A stretch of 64,000 nt of DNA from Bipolaris cookei (taxonomy: Eukaryota; Ascomycota; Dothideomycetes; Pleosporales; Pleosporaceae). The notes under the pieces were generated by a model. That model saw only the letters and a list, made by a program, of their open reading frames with translations. It did not search any database and had not been told where the DNA came from. Where the stretch lies: assembly GCA_002286855.1 (NCBI GenBank), contig NRSV01000004.1:248001-312000 (forward strand), in the 5' to 3' direction. The position numbers were made by a program, and so were the translations under genes. Below are positions 32,477 through 43,732 of the stretch, one piece after another (within the stretch, counting starts at the first letter, position 1; the number at the start of each line of letters is the position of its first letter).

Positions 32477-33537
32477 TAGTCTCCTTCTCATTTCTTTACA
32501 CCAGGTGTAAACAGGCAGACATGGCTATCCCTCCCACTCCCACTCCCACTACGGCTACTCTTGCCGCTTCCGCGCTAGTGTACTGGTCCCAGCGTCCCTT
32601 TGCATGAAATCTCGTAGTGGCGACGGGGTTAGTAATGCTGGTTGTGTTATTTCTTTATTTCTTTTTCTGGGTGTGGATATTTGGTTTTTGTACAGTATCG
32701 CTTTTCTGACTACGTATGCACGCTGGGGCTTGTGCTCGTTAAGAGAAGGGGGGGGAGCGCTGTAGTGGTGATTTGGTGGGGGGGTATTTTCTTGATGGAT
32801 ATGAGAATCAGAGAGAGAGAGGGGGGAGGGGGGGGGAGATTATGGTGGTTTGTAGAGATGGAAGGAGGTTGCGTTGCTGTTTCCCATGGTTCTTTTGCTT
32901 TTGCTTTTACTTTTCCCTTTGGTGGTGTGTGTCGGGTACCTATTTCGAGTTTCTGGTTGGGGTACAACAAGTTGCTATGTTGGCCGCATTATGTTACTCT
33001 TTTTTTTCTCTTTTTCAATTCTCTATCTGGGAAAAGAGGGTAGTGAGAATGTTGATTTGCCATGTTACTGTATTAGTTCAACAGACATCTGCATGCCACT
33101 GTCACAATTGGTATGTGTAAGTGTAGGACGGAGACCAGAAGAAAAAAGTAACCGGAAAAGAGAAAGCAAGGTGAAAAGAAAGCAAAGTTGCATCGTCAGG
33201 TGGCATTCTAGTTGAACCAGACAAAACGCACACATGGCCATGGTCGATGTTGGTATATTGCAAAGCAGCCCCCTCTCATTTCCGATCTTTCAACGATTAC
33301 ATGATATACACGCCATCACCATCTTACTCCCGCGTCCAAACAGAAAAAAATTAAAAAAAAACCCTTTAGCTTACTCCTTCGGAGATTGGAGCCCCACCAG
33401 TTACGCCTTTATTACACGCCTTCTGCCCTACCACACCTTAGAAAAAGACCGTCAGATATACGAAAAGCTTACTCCGGCATACGAGTCATTCGAGCTGAGT
33501 CTTTAGACCCCCACGCACACATTTACAGCGATCGATC

Positions 33538-33840
33538 ATGATCAGAGATCGGGCACCCTCGTTCGTCATGATTGGAGCCTTACTGGCTATTCTGCCCATC
33601 GGTCTCAGTATACTTGCGGCATGTCTACACAAAAGGTGGAGGGTGAGGCAGAGGAGGAAGAGAGATGCGCTGGCTGTTGATGGAGAGGGATTGGGGAGTG
33701 GAGACGCGGGGAAAGAGACGGCGGGAGGGGACAGGGTAGAAGGCGGTGCGGCTGTAATGGAGAAGGGACAGTGTTTTGAGGGGGAGCAACGAAGTAGTAG
33801 CCGCGATCCGGTCCATGAATCGAGTACGGAGATTAAATAG
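33538..33840 (+). CDS. Possible small single-pass membrane protein, 100 aa
   Basis: ATG 33538 to TAG 33840. The N-terminus has one good membrane helix (VMIGALLAILPIGLSILAAC, about residues 10-29) followed at once by a strongly basic stop-transfer segment (HKRWRVRQRRKR). The rest is hydrophilic and glycine/glutamate-rich. This topology is that of a small type-III or signal-anchored protein. No family is recognised and the second half is GA-rich simple sequence, so a chance frame cannot be excluded. Confidence 0.35.
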   Translation: MIRDRAPSFVMIGALLAILPIGLSILAACLHKRWRVRQRRKRDALAVDGEGLGSGDAGKETAGGDRVEGGAAVMEKGQCFEGEQRSSSRDPVHESSTEIK

Positions 33841-35117
33841 AGTTTCCTGGGGGGGGGCTTTGTTAAGCGGAGGGCGGAACAGGCAGATAAAACGGCTTGC
33901 TTGAGTGATTAGAGCTGCATCAAAAATTGTTTAGTTGCTATATCTTCCGTCTGTCCCTTGTTGCTGTTGTTATCTGCAAATTGGGCATCATCTTTGCCCT
34001 TCTCATGATGCTTGGCCAATACTGATAATGCCTGAACTATATGCGTGTAATCGCCGTATTGACCTTGGATCACAATCAAACAATGCATTGGGATGCGACG
34101 CTGCCTTCCTACCCGGTAATCTCCGCCTTTTATTCTTGGTCAGATATGCGTATGACGGAGCAAGGGTGCTGATCGTACATGGCATTGCGCGCATGGAAAG
34201 GATAGCCTGGGATGATTTTCGGCTGCTCCCGGTCCTAGGTGGCAGTGGCATGGTATGTGCTTTTAATCCTCCGGTCGGCAGTTTGCTTGGCATACGTGGT
34301 TGATTATAGCAGGCAGCGGCAGGGAGCACATTTTTATGAAGAAGACGGACACGAGCAGAAGAAACGGGTGTTGGCGGCTGAGAGGGGCGCCAGGGGTCTC
34401 CAAAAACCAATATTTGGCGGGGTCCCAGGTGGTAGGCGTGAAGAAACACGAGTTCAGGGGTGACGCGTGCTTGAATGACGGCAGATGAAGAGTCGAGCAG
34501 TGCAATATCCCCTGAGATGCAGTGTGACACATAGGAGACGAGAAACAGGTCAATTAGGCGTGTTTGTGTACATTTCACGATATGCGACAGGGCCAGGCCC
34601 AGGAGGCAGGCGTTGGCGGGGGTAGTCGAGGACATAGGAGAAGGAGGGGTCGGGGGGAGGAGGAGGTAAGGTTCGCTAATGTCCCAAAGCGGACTAGCGC
34701 ATGGCCTATGCAATCGCACCCTTGAGGCGACGGTGAAGGCACCCTGAGGGCTGAGAGGACCGTGGGCACATCTTATTCGCATCGGGGCGCCCATGTGTAA
34801 TTTAACATTGGACGCCATCTCCTCTCCCCCTGTGGAACTATTGACTCTTGCAGCCTCTTCCCAGCGAGGGCATCCTTCGCCATCCACGTAGTCGGCGGCG
34901 GCGCGTATCCAAGTACTTTTACAGCAGCAACAGCACCAGCGCAGCAAAGCGCCCCGGACCCTTTACATGCCGATCATGCACTGATCGCCCTCACCTGCAG
35001 TTGGTTCCATGTGAAAAGCCGTGCCCATCGTGTGGCCTTTTCTACTCTAGACTTGACTTGTCTTGACAAAACCATAGCCGTCTGGGACCGATCCAGTGTC
35101 ACCTGCACGCGGCCGCT
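33841..35117. other. Intergenic, 1.28 kb
   Basis: Upstream region of the hydrolase gene at 35118. A 314-codon minus-strand open frame (34003-34947) spans most of it; its first codon is TTG and the composition is not protein-like, so it is not called as a gene. No other feature seen. Confidence 0.4.
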
Positions 35118-38100
35118 ATGGACGCACACGACGCGCTGCGCTTGCCCGCCGCCAATGATGCAGCGAACCAGACTTTAAGGTCGCGACGGCGCAACTCCCT
35201 TCCGCTGTCCATCAAGACATCCGACCGCCGCCCTACACAGCGCTCCTCGCATTACGTTCGCAACACCGCCACCTCCCCCCAGATCATCTCCTCGCTCATC
35301 GACCAGCTGTCCGCCATTTCTATCCCCGCAAACAACCACTTCGAGAACCTGCTCGTGGGCTACGACAGCGCCCCGGCCCCCTCTGCTGCCCCTAGCCTGC
35401 GCGCCCACTCGCACTCGGACAAGACCTCCATCGCCACGGGATACGATGGCGCCTCGACCGACCACGCCTCCTACTACGACTCACTAAGAAACCAGGACCA
35501 CGTAGACCCAGACGACGCATGCGAGCCCCCCGTCGTCCGCACCTCCAAGCCTCCCTCGGGCAAGTCGCCCCTGACCGCGCCCAAGAAGGCCAGCAAGCCG
35601 CACTCGCTCAGCAACTACCTCGCCCGCAGCGGCAGCAGCTCCTGCTCCCTCCAATCCATACACTCGAACCGCTCCGCAAGCAGTTTTGGTAACATCAGCA
35701 TCGAGGCGGGGCCGACGCGCCAGGTCTCCATTGGCAGCAACAGATCCTCCGTCGAGAGTAAGCGCAGTGTCAAGGCCCACAAGAGCTTGATGTACATGAG
35801 CTCGCGCGAGCGACTGCGGCAAAAGGAAACTGAACGAAAACGCGCAACTGTGCACAGCTTTGACGACGTCTCGACTACCGACTCCCCAAGGAAGAATACG
35901 ACCCATCTTTTCCCCTACGAAGATACGATCAAGGAAGAGCCTTTATCGACAAAAGACGAAGTCGACCTTGACGATCTTGACGACGATCCTTCTCACTTTG
36001 TCCCACGATACCCAAGCACGCGCCGAGTCCGCTTGAATCTAGTAGATGGTCCATACGGCGAGAGTCCAGCGGAGAAAGGCCTGATCCCCGAACGTGGCTC
36101 ATCCTTGAGGCACACAACCAGTCCGACGCGCAAACCTAGGAAACATCGCTTCGAAGAAAAGAGCCGACACAAGTCCAGTAGTAAAGCCGAGCACGTAGCC
36201 GAACCGGCCAAGAAAATGGCACCAGAAGAGAAGATGGACCCAGAGGCGCAGAAACAGAAAAAGATTCTGGACGAGCTGGAACAAGAAGAAAATGAAGTTG
36301 CTCGAAGGATTCGACAGCTGCGGGAGCGCAAAATGCAGAGGGAGAAATTGGCCGGAGTTTCGCCGTCAGAGACGGATGCAGGGGCGACAACATCCAGGTT
36401 GCCTTGTGTTTCATCTACTCCAAGTCCTCTGTGCTCCCCCACTACAACTGTGTCAAGTGTGTCAGATGATGGAAGGAGAATTAGTGACCCCACAAAGGCA
36501 CACAAGGTGCTCGGAATCTTGCAGGATCCAGCAGATAGGCCTATTGATAGAGAGTATGCGGATAGGCACGATCCTTCAGCACCGAATCGAGCACGAAGCA
36601 CGCGGCCAAGACCCCGGAGTCTAACGCTAAATGATAGCGGTGGTGTTAACCAGCTGCCCATCGACTACACGCTTGCCCTCGAAAGTCTCAACCAACTCTC
36701 CCCAATGTTTGCTCCAAACACACGGCCATCAAAGCCGCCTGCTCCCCCGAGCATCGCTTCCAAATCCACAATGACAAGCTGCGACTCCTCTGCGCTCAGG
36801 CGCTCCAACTCGCTTGTCGTCGGAGGGAGGTCCGCAGTCGCGCGGCGAGCGGCAACCACTGCCATCATCATCACCAAACCTTCCGGACACAAGCACTCTT
36901 CCAGTGTCACTGATGAATCAAGTTCTAGACTGACTCTGCCTTCACGGGCAGCTAGCGAAGAGCCCATCACCCGCCACCGCTCAATGCTTATATCGCCCCT
37001 GCCGGATTCCCATAGCACGCAGCTCCATCGCAAGCGCACGGGCGCCAAGAAGAGGTGGTCCCACCCCGACTTGCCAGCCAAAGCAGAGAAAGCGCATAAT
37101 GACAGAATAGAACGAAAAGAAGAGATTGCACGAGCGGCGGCGGTGCAAACTCCATCACAGCCGATAATTGAAGAGCGACCTGCGAGCCGCGACTCTATTG
37201 ATCTGGATGTGAATCAATACCTGGATTCGGAGCGCTTGTCGCAAAAGATCCGGCATCCGCAAACTGGCAGGCTTATATCCTTTTCTGAAGTTGGTGATCC
37301 CCAAGGCTTTGCCGTCTTTGTCTGTGTTGGCATGGGTCTCACGAGATATGTAATGGCCTTTTACGATCAGCTCGCTGCTACACTAAAGCTGCGACTGATT
37401 ACGCCGGACCGCCCTGGTATTGGAGCAAGTCAAGTTGATCCGAATGGGACCCCCCTTAGTTGGCCTGGTAAGTAGACGGATCAGCTGCCAGTTCTTTTCG
37501 TCGTGTACTAACATTGACTTAGATGATGTCCTCATAATATGTCAAGCTTTGAAGATCAACAAGTTCTCCATACTAGCGCATTCAGCGGGAGCTGTCTACG
37601 CTCTTGCAACATCGCTGCGAATGCCGCAACACATACGCGGCAGAGTGCACTTGCTTGCGCCTTGGATACCCCCATCGCAAATGGCGCCGATCGGTATTAG
37701 CCAGGATAGCCCACCAACACAGCAACTTCCGAGAGCACAACGCTTCCTCCGTGCCCTACCTCCATCGCTTCTCAAGGTAGCAAACTCGACCTTCCTAAGT
37801 GCAACGAGTGCCAGTCTCCAACGCACCGGACCTAAGACCGCGCCTAAAACAAGGCGGAAAAGCATCGCACCTTCGCCAGCGCCAGCCCAGGCTGCCGTAA
37901 GGCCACCACTTAAAGATACCCACCGACACTCCATGATGATCATGGACCAGGTCTTGCCGAATGCCAGTACTTTGACTCTTGCGAATTCGCCTTGCCAGAA
38001 TGAGGAAGAGATGCAACGGATGCAGGAAATGCTCAGTATAGCTGAACGCGAGCGGCAGCGTGCTTTTGACGAGCGTCTTACTTTTGCAATCTGGGACCGT

Positions 38101-38466
38101 GCAACGGCAAACGCCAACCCGGCCACCGATCTCATCGTCTGTCTGGAAACCAAGCAAAGCATTGGTTTCAGATACGAAGACATTAATCGCCCAGTGGTCA
38201 TTCACCATGGATCCAAGGACTCACGCGTACCCGTCGATAATGTGCGATGGCTAGGCAAGCTAATGCGGAAATGCGAGGTCCGCATCTTGGAAGGCGAGCA
38301 GCACGGACTCATGGCCAGCGCGCAGGTCATGGGCAATGTGCTTACAGAGATGGCGAGCGACTGGGAGGACTGGAACAATGTCACACGAGGCTCGAGTGAA
38401 CAGCGTGCCGTCTCGAGGAGACGGACAACTGAAAAGTTGAAGACACAAGTAAGCTTCACTAATTAG
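35118..38466 (+). CDS. Long alpha/beta hydrolase with disordered N-terminal extension, about 1097 aa
   Basis: Exon 1 is 35118-37467 and exon 2 starts at 37523 after a 55 nt GTAAGT...TTAG intron in phase 1. Residues 1-690 are mostly disordered and rich in Ser, Arg and Lys, with one coiled coil (EKMDPEAQKQKKILDELEQE, about 374-420). The hydrolase part starts at about 700 (RLISFSEVGDPQGF, LITPDRPGIGAS). The intron splits it before the nucleophile elbow AHSAGA. A large insertion follows, and the acid (HHGSKDSRVP) and His (GEQHGLMA) come last. The plain frame ends at TAG 38466. A good 46 nt intron, GTAAGC...ATATAG (38449-38494, branch ACTAAT), would instead give a longer end, stopping at 38551. 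The substrate is unknown; no signal peptide. Confidence 0.82.
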
Positions 38467-39208
38467 GTCCAGACATGCCATACACATCATATAGGCACTG
38501 GAACCCTCTATGTCGATCCAAACAACCCGAATGACTTTTGACACGGTCTAAATACTTTTATTCTAGTACGGAAGCGAGCGAGCGCGTAACCGCCTTTTTT
38601 TTCCCTTGCCTATTTTCTTTCCTTGCTTGCATTTCATTGGGAACGATCGGACGAATACCCCTTTTAGCAATTCTGTTCATTGCCATTAATACCTCTCTAT
38701 TTCTTGTTTATTGTGTCTTAATTCGATCAGTTGTTCATTTCTGTCCTTTTCGGCACACTATACCCTTTTCCCTGGATGAGTAGTACTTGGGTACGCGGGG
38801 ATGCTTGTCTTGTTTGTTTTTCTCTGCTTTTCTTTAGTCGCATTCATAGAGGAAGGAAGGAAGAAAAGGATGGATGGAGGAAAGGTGACTGGCACGGTAG
38901 AAAGAGTGGTGTTCTTCAGGTTCTATGGGAGAGTGGATGGCGGGTAGAAGGAGCCGTGCTCAGATGTATGTTTCAGCATATTCGCATAGCACCTGATGGT
39001 GGGTCTTTTCTAGGTACGGCCATATAGATATGAATAGCTATAATGACCTGCTTGCAATTCTACACTTCGACGGTTGCATCCGATACCTTTCTATCTACCA
39101 AGTAGTCTGCATAAGGAGAGAAAAAGAGAGTGTGTCTCTGACAGCACAATATCAGATCACTGTGATACATACTGTGCATATATCAGTATCCCAAAACAAC
39201 TCCCGCTC
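38467..39208. other. Convergent 3' intergenic region
   Basis: About 740 bases between converging genes. The first 85 may be the alternative last exon of the hydrolase (38495-38551). The rest is T-rich UTR-like sequence with no supported gene. Confidence 0.45.
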
Positions 39209-40901
39209 TTACAAGGTGTATGCTTCAGCTCCCTTGCCAAAGAGCAAATGCGGTTTCCTCTGCGCCAAATCCAAAATCGTCTGCGCAAAAACCGAATTCG
39301 CCCACGCGAACCAACTCCGCGTAAACGACGACGCATAATCCACATCAATACTCTCATGCACCAACCCCAACTTGGACACGTGCTTAACAGACTCAAGACA
39401 CTTGGTGATTTCCTCATCATCCTCGCTCGTCATAGCCTGCACGAGGACAGCCATGGGCCAGGCAGACCTTAGTCCAACATGTGGTCCGCCGATACCATTA
39501 AACGACGTGCCAACAAGGTAATACGGATTCCCCTTCTTCTCCAAAATCATCTTGCGCGTATTCTTGTAGATCTCGTTATTCGCATCTGTAAACCCGAGCA
39601 AAGGGAGCGCAAGTAGCGAGGGGAGATTAGCATCATCCATGAGAATAGACGAGCCATATCCATCAACTTCGAACGCGAATACTTTGCCATATTTCTTATG
39701 CGTCACAACGCCATGTTCCCAGACGCCCTTTTCAATCTTGTCGCCCCACTCCTGGAGTTTGGCAGCGATGTTCTTCTTGCCTGCTTTCTCCAAGATGCGT
39801 GCTGTGCGCTGGAGCTCCGTAGCCATCATGGCGTTGGAAGGGATGAGGAAACCGAGTATCGTAGCGTCATCGCTGGGGCGGAAGGCGCTGCGGACAAGGC
39901 CTGTGCCACCGTTGAGAGGGTTGCCCAGGCCGCTGAGGCTGAGGGTTTCGGTGCCGCTGTCGGTGTGGCGCTGCCATCTGTATTCGTTGCCGAGATAGGT
40001 TCCCGTGGTTTCGTCAAAGGTGGGTCTGGACTGTTCTTTTAGCACATCGAGGAGGGTGTCGAGGGCGAGGAGCCAGCGGGCGTTGATGAATTCCGTGGAG
40101 GAGGTGTGTTTGTGGAATTGGTTGGAGAGGGAGAGGAAGTGTGCGAGCGAGTCGAGCTCGTATTTGCATTCGAAAACGAATGATTGCTCGTAGATTGGGT
40201 GCACGTTGTCGCCGTCGCCTTGGAATGTGGGTTTCAGTCCGCTCGGTGGGGGCGGCTGGAATGCGTTGCAGTATGGAGATCCGATGACGTATTCGGCCTG
40301 GGTGTTGATGGCTCCTAGAATGAGTTGATGGATATCCTTGTCCTTTTTCGCGAGGAGCTGATATTGTGCTAGCTGGTTCGTCGAGTCACGTAGCCATTCG
40401 GCATTGATGTCACCAGTGACGATGAAACTCTGTGCTCCTTTCCAAGCAGCAGGATCCCAACTCTTCTTCGACATCTTAGGCTTTGAGGTTCCGTCTACAT
40501 GCCATCTCACAGTAGTATCTAGTGTATTTGGAAAGGCATTTTCAAAGAGACGAGCGAGGTCTTTATCAACCATCTTCTTGCTCATATCATCAATGACCTT
40601 TTCTACAAGAGGCGATTCAAACGTTCGACAGTACTTGGAGGGCCGTTGGAAAGGCAGTGACAGGGGACCAGAGCTGTATGGTGGACTGGTATATCCATTA
40701 GCACATGGCATTCTCAACACAATACTCTGCATACTGTGGTCGCTTGGCATAGTTTGCGTAGTCCGGACATGCTGCGCGGTACTTGAGTGGGTCGATACCG
40801 GCTCTCAGAGGCTCTTGGTCGTGAACATTGTTTAATCCCGCAGATACAGGTTGAAGAGTGAGGAAGGATCCCAGGGACAATGCGGCTAAATGCGACTTCA
40901 T
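39209..40901 (-). CDS. Secreted glycoside hydrolase family 125 (exo-alpha-1,6-mannosidase type), 2 exons, 547 aa
   Basis: Exons 40735-40901 and 39209-40685 join through a 49 nt intron (GTATGC, branch GCTAAT, ACCAG) to 1644 nt. The first exon supplies a signal peptide (MKSHLAALSLGSFLTLQPVSA) and the second starts PPYSSGPLSLPFQRPSKYCRTF. Family marks include FIVTGDINAEWLRDSTNQ (about 150-167), with the conserved Asp of WLRDS; DGYGSSILMDDANLPSLLAL; and GLVHESIDVDYASSFTRSW near the C-terminus. GH125, earlier called DUF1237 or Mug157-like, removes non-reducing alpha-1,6-mannose, and fungal members act on cell-wall or N-glycan mannan. It diverges from CLP1. Confidence 0.9.
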
Positions 40902-41455
40902 GGTGCTGGAGACGCAAGGATAGCAATGTCCGGCAGAAGTGGTGTTGCACGACGATAATGGACAGCGAGGAACGGATAAATGGATGTAGAACAGGGGGGG
41001 GATATTTAGTTGACGTTGATTTGCATGACTTGACCAACACACAAAGTATCCCAGGGGTGCTGAGCGCAAGACAGGTAGATAAACTTCAATCAAGGTTTGA
41101 GATTGTTCATGTTGAGCTCACGAGGTGGCTGTCAGACGCGGAGCATGCCAACACCTCCGCCAATCAACAGCCGTCAAGTCCGCAGGGCCCGTGCTGCAGC
41201 TCGAATGTCGCATGGGATGCGACCTACACCGTGCTCTTCCTTTCCTTTCACATACACAAGCTCACCATCACATTTGCAGAGCTCTCTTCCAGGCTCATGC
41301 TTACTTTACAAAAACTAATGTGTACCTAGCGATTCGAGTCCGGTCTCCTTTGCCTTCTGCGCCAGTCGAGACGAGTCGAGCCAAGCGCATACAACGCCAG
41401 CCATCTACACTTGAAACAACGTATTGGTTGATCGCGCTCAGTACACACAATCAAC
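40902..41455. promoter_or_regulatory. Divergent promoter region, GH125 gene and CLP1
   Basis: 554 bases between opposed start codons. An ATG-led short frame occurs upstream of CLP1, but nothing allows a claim of uORF control. No TATA-like element stands out. Confidence 0.5.
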
Positions 41456-43057
41456 ATGATTTCTTTACCAGGCCTCAACCTGTCCCCACAGCCCGTCGAA
41501 CCACAAAATGTGCCGACGTCAGTAGCTACAAGGACCCAAGAGCTCGCGGCGAACACCGAGTACCGCTTCGAAGTCTCCTTCTCCCGCACCCTCACCGTCA
41601 AATTGCAATCGGGCACAGCTGAATTCTTCGGTACCGAACTCGCCCCCTCGACCACGTACTCTTTCTCAGGCATAAAAGGCGCCATCTTCACATGGCACGG
41701 CTGCAAGCTCGATATCGGTGGTGAGGTAGAGTCGGATTATATTGCCGAAGAAACACCAATGATGAGCGTTGCAAACTTACACTTTGCACTAGAGAACCTG
41801 CGCGACAAGAGTATTGCCAGCGGCAGTGTAGAGATGGGTCCTAGAGTACTAGTCGTAGGGCCCGAAAACTCTGGCAAAACATCTCTTGTCAAGACACTGA
41901 CGTCTTACGCCGTCAAGACTGATAGACAGCCAATGGTGGTGAATCTTGATCCGCGCCAGGGCATGCTCAGCGTGCCTGGATCTTTCTCCGCAGCCGCATT
42001 CTCGTCAATAGTAGACATCGAAGAGGGCTGGGGCAGCAGCCCCATCTCGGGACCCAGCCCTATCCCTGTGAAGATGCCGCTCGTATATCACTACGGGCTG
42101 AGAGACCCAGAAGAAAGCAGGGTGTTCAAGCCGTTGGTCACACGCATGGCTCTTGCTGTTACTAGTAGACTTGAAGAGGACAAGCTGAGCAAGCAGGCTG
42201 GCTTCATCATCGATAGCTCGGGCGCAATCAGCCATGGAAAGAATGGCGTCTACGACAACATAGAGCATATTGTTTCTGAGTTTTCTGGTGCGTGTGATGT
42301 CTTGATATATCTTCTTCTTTTTTTTCTTTCTCGTCCAGCCAGCACATTGTCACATCTACTGCGACTCTGCTACTCTACACGCCTAGTTACATACACACAA
42401 TGCAATATACATCCACACACACACACCCAGGTACGCCCCTACACTTCCTCGATCCCATAACTAACGCACACACCACCAACCACAGTCAACGTCGTCATAA
42501 CCCTCGGCTCAGAACGTCTCTATTCCGACCTCTCCCGCAAATTCTCATCCCGCGTAGTCGACCCCTCCGAATCCGTCAGCGTAATCCGCCTCGACAAATC
42601 CGGTGGCTGCGTCGACCGCAGCGAAACCTACATGCGGGCTCTGCGTCACGCGCAGATCAAAGAGTATTTTTTCGGCCACGGCGACGAGACGCTCGCGCCC
42701 AGCAGCCAGACCGCCGACGCCGCCGATTTGCATATTTTCCGTGTTGTCGGTGGCGCTGACGAGGTGAATGGAAACGAAGCTGTAGATGACTACGGTATGC
42801 CTGTCCCTTCTACCTTGTTTGAGAAAGCGGTGCCAGGGGAGGGCATGGTAAATCAGCTTCTGGCGATTACGACGGCGAGTCCGAATGAGGCGCATGCGGT
42901 GATTAGGGACAGTAGTGTTAGGGGGTATGTTTATGTTGCGGATGTGGATGAGGCGAAGAAGAAGGTTAAGCTGTTGAGTCCGTTGCCGGGGCAGACGCCG
43001 GCGAGTGCGTTGATTTTGGGGAGTTGGCCGGAGCCGGTGGAAGGGCTGGTGGGTTAG
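41456..43057 (+). CDS. CLP1: mRNA cleavage and polyadenylation factor CLP1, 467 aa
   Basis: Exon 1 is 41456-42287 and exon 2 is 42486-43057; phase 1, 1404 nt in all. The N-terminal beta domain (NTEYRFEVSFSRTLTVKLQS) precedes the P-loop GPENSGKTSLVK at about residue 135, followed by VNLDPRQGMLSVPGS and FIIDSSG (Walker-B-like). The C-terminal domain has YVYVADVDEAKKKVKLLSPL and ends LILGSWPEP. Clp1 is a subunit of cleavage factor IA in pre-mRNA 3' end formation; fungal members bind ATP but lack clear kinase activity. The intron is 198 nt, contains CA repeats, and holds an internal CAG|GTACGC site at 42430/42431 (see findings). Confidence 0.93.
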
Positions 43058-43732
43058 GGGGGGATGGGATTGTCAATATGGCTTTTTTTTCCCCGGGCGA
43101 AGTGGAGAGCGCATTGTGGAATGTATCGATGACGTTTTTTTGTGGTTTGTCTGAAACAAAGGGTTCAATAAAAAAACACTACCTATCTGCATTTGAAATG
43201 GCTTTGGCCTTCTCCAATAGTCGTTGGAAGATAGCTAGGGAGGTAGCTGCATCTGTATTGCCAGTCCCGACCGAAACTCCTACCCCATATCGCTCATAAT
43301 CACTACTTGAGAGAATCAATCTCCACTTCATCTCAACCTCCCGTTCGGCCAGGTTCTTCATACTTTTTTCTTGCCATATCTCCTTCTCAACCCTTCCAGA
43401 CATCTTGGTGTTTCTTCTCCGCTCAGTGGAAATTGCGTGGGTACACGCAAGTGCTCCTGACACACGGCCATAGCTATCGTTCAGTGCACATAGAAATGTT
43501 CTTGTAGTCGTAGGACCCGTCTCTCTTTTTCCCAGCCGAGATGCTCCATTCCCTCTGTTTGGTATTTCTTGACGCATGAGCGAAAGATTAAGGCGATGAA
43601 ACTCCCATATCTCTTGGTGCGTATTTCATTTTCGAGATTGAGCAAACGTCTGAGTACAGTAGCTGCAATCTTGAACTCAGTCCATTCCGAAGCTTTCGGC
43701 CCTCTCATTTTCCAAGCATCCATCACACCCAT
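43058..43732. other. Convergent 3' intergenic region
   Basis: About 675 bases between CLP1 and the F-box gene stop at 43733. Short motif-free open frames on both strands; no supported feature. Confidence 0.45.

Larger units (their letters stand above)
31371..33537. other. 2.2 kb low-complexity intergenic region
   Basis: T-rich and pyrimidine-rich tracts, a GTT array, a C/CT/CA composite tract and G-rich stretches (32746-32840) dominate. Open frames here (for example 32642-33043) are low-complexity by-products. A 28-codon ATG frame at 32521-32607 encodes PTPTPTT-rich peptide only. I support no gene. Confidence 0.5.

Noticed and set aside
32642..33215. Overlapping plus-strand frames of about 115-133 codons
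   Set aside because: Low-complexity T/G-rich sequence; no ATG context, motif or splice support.
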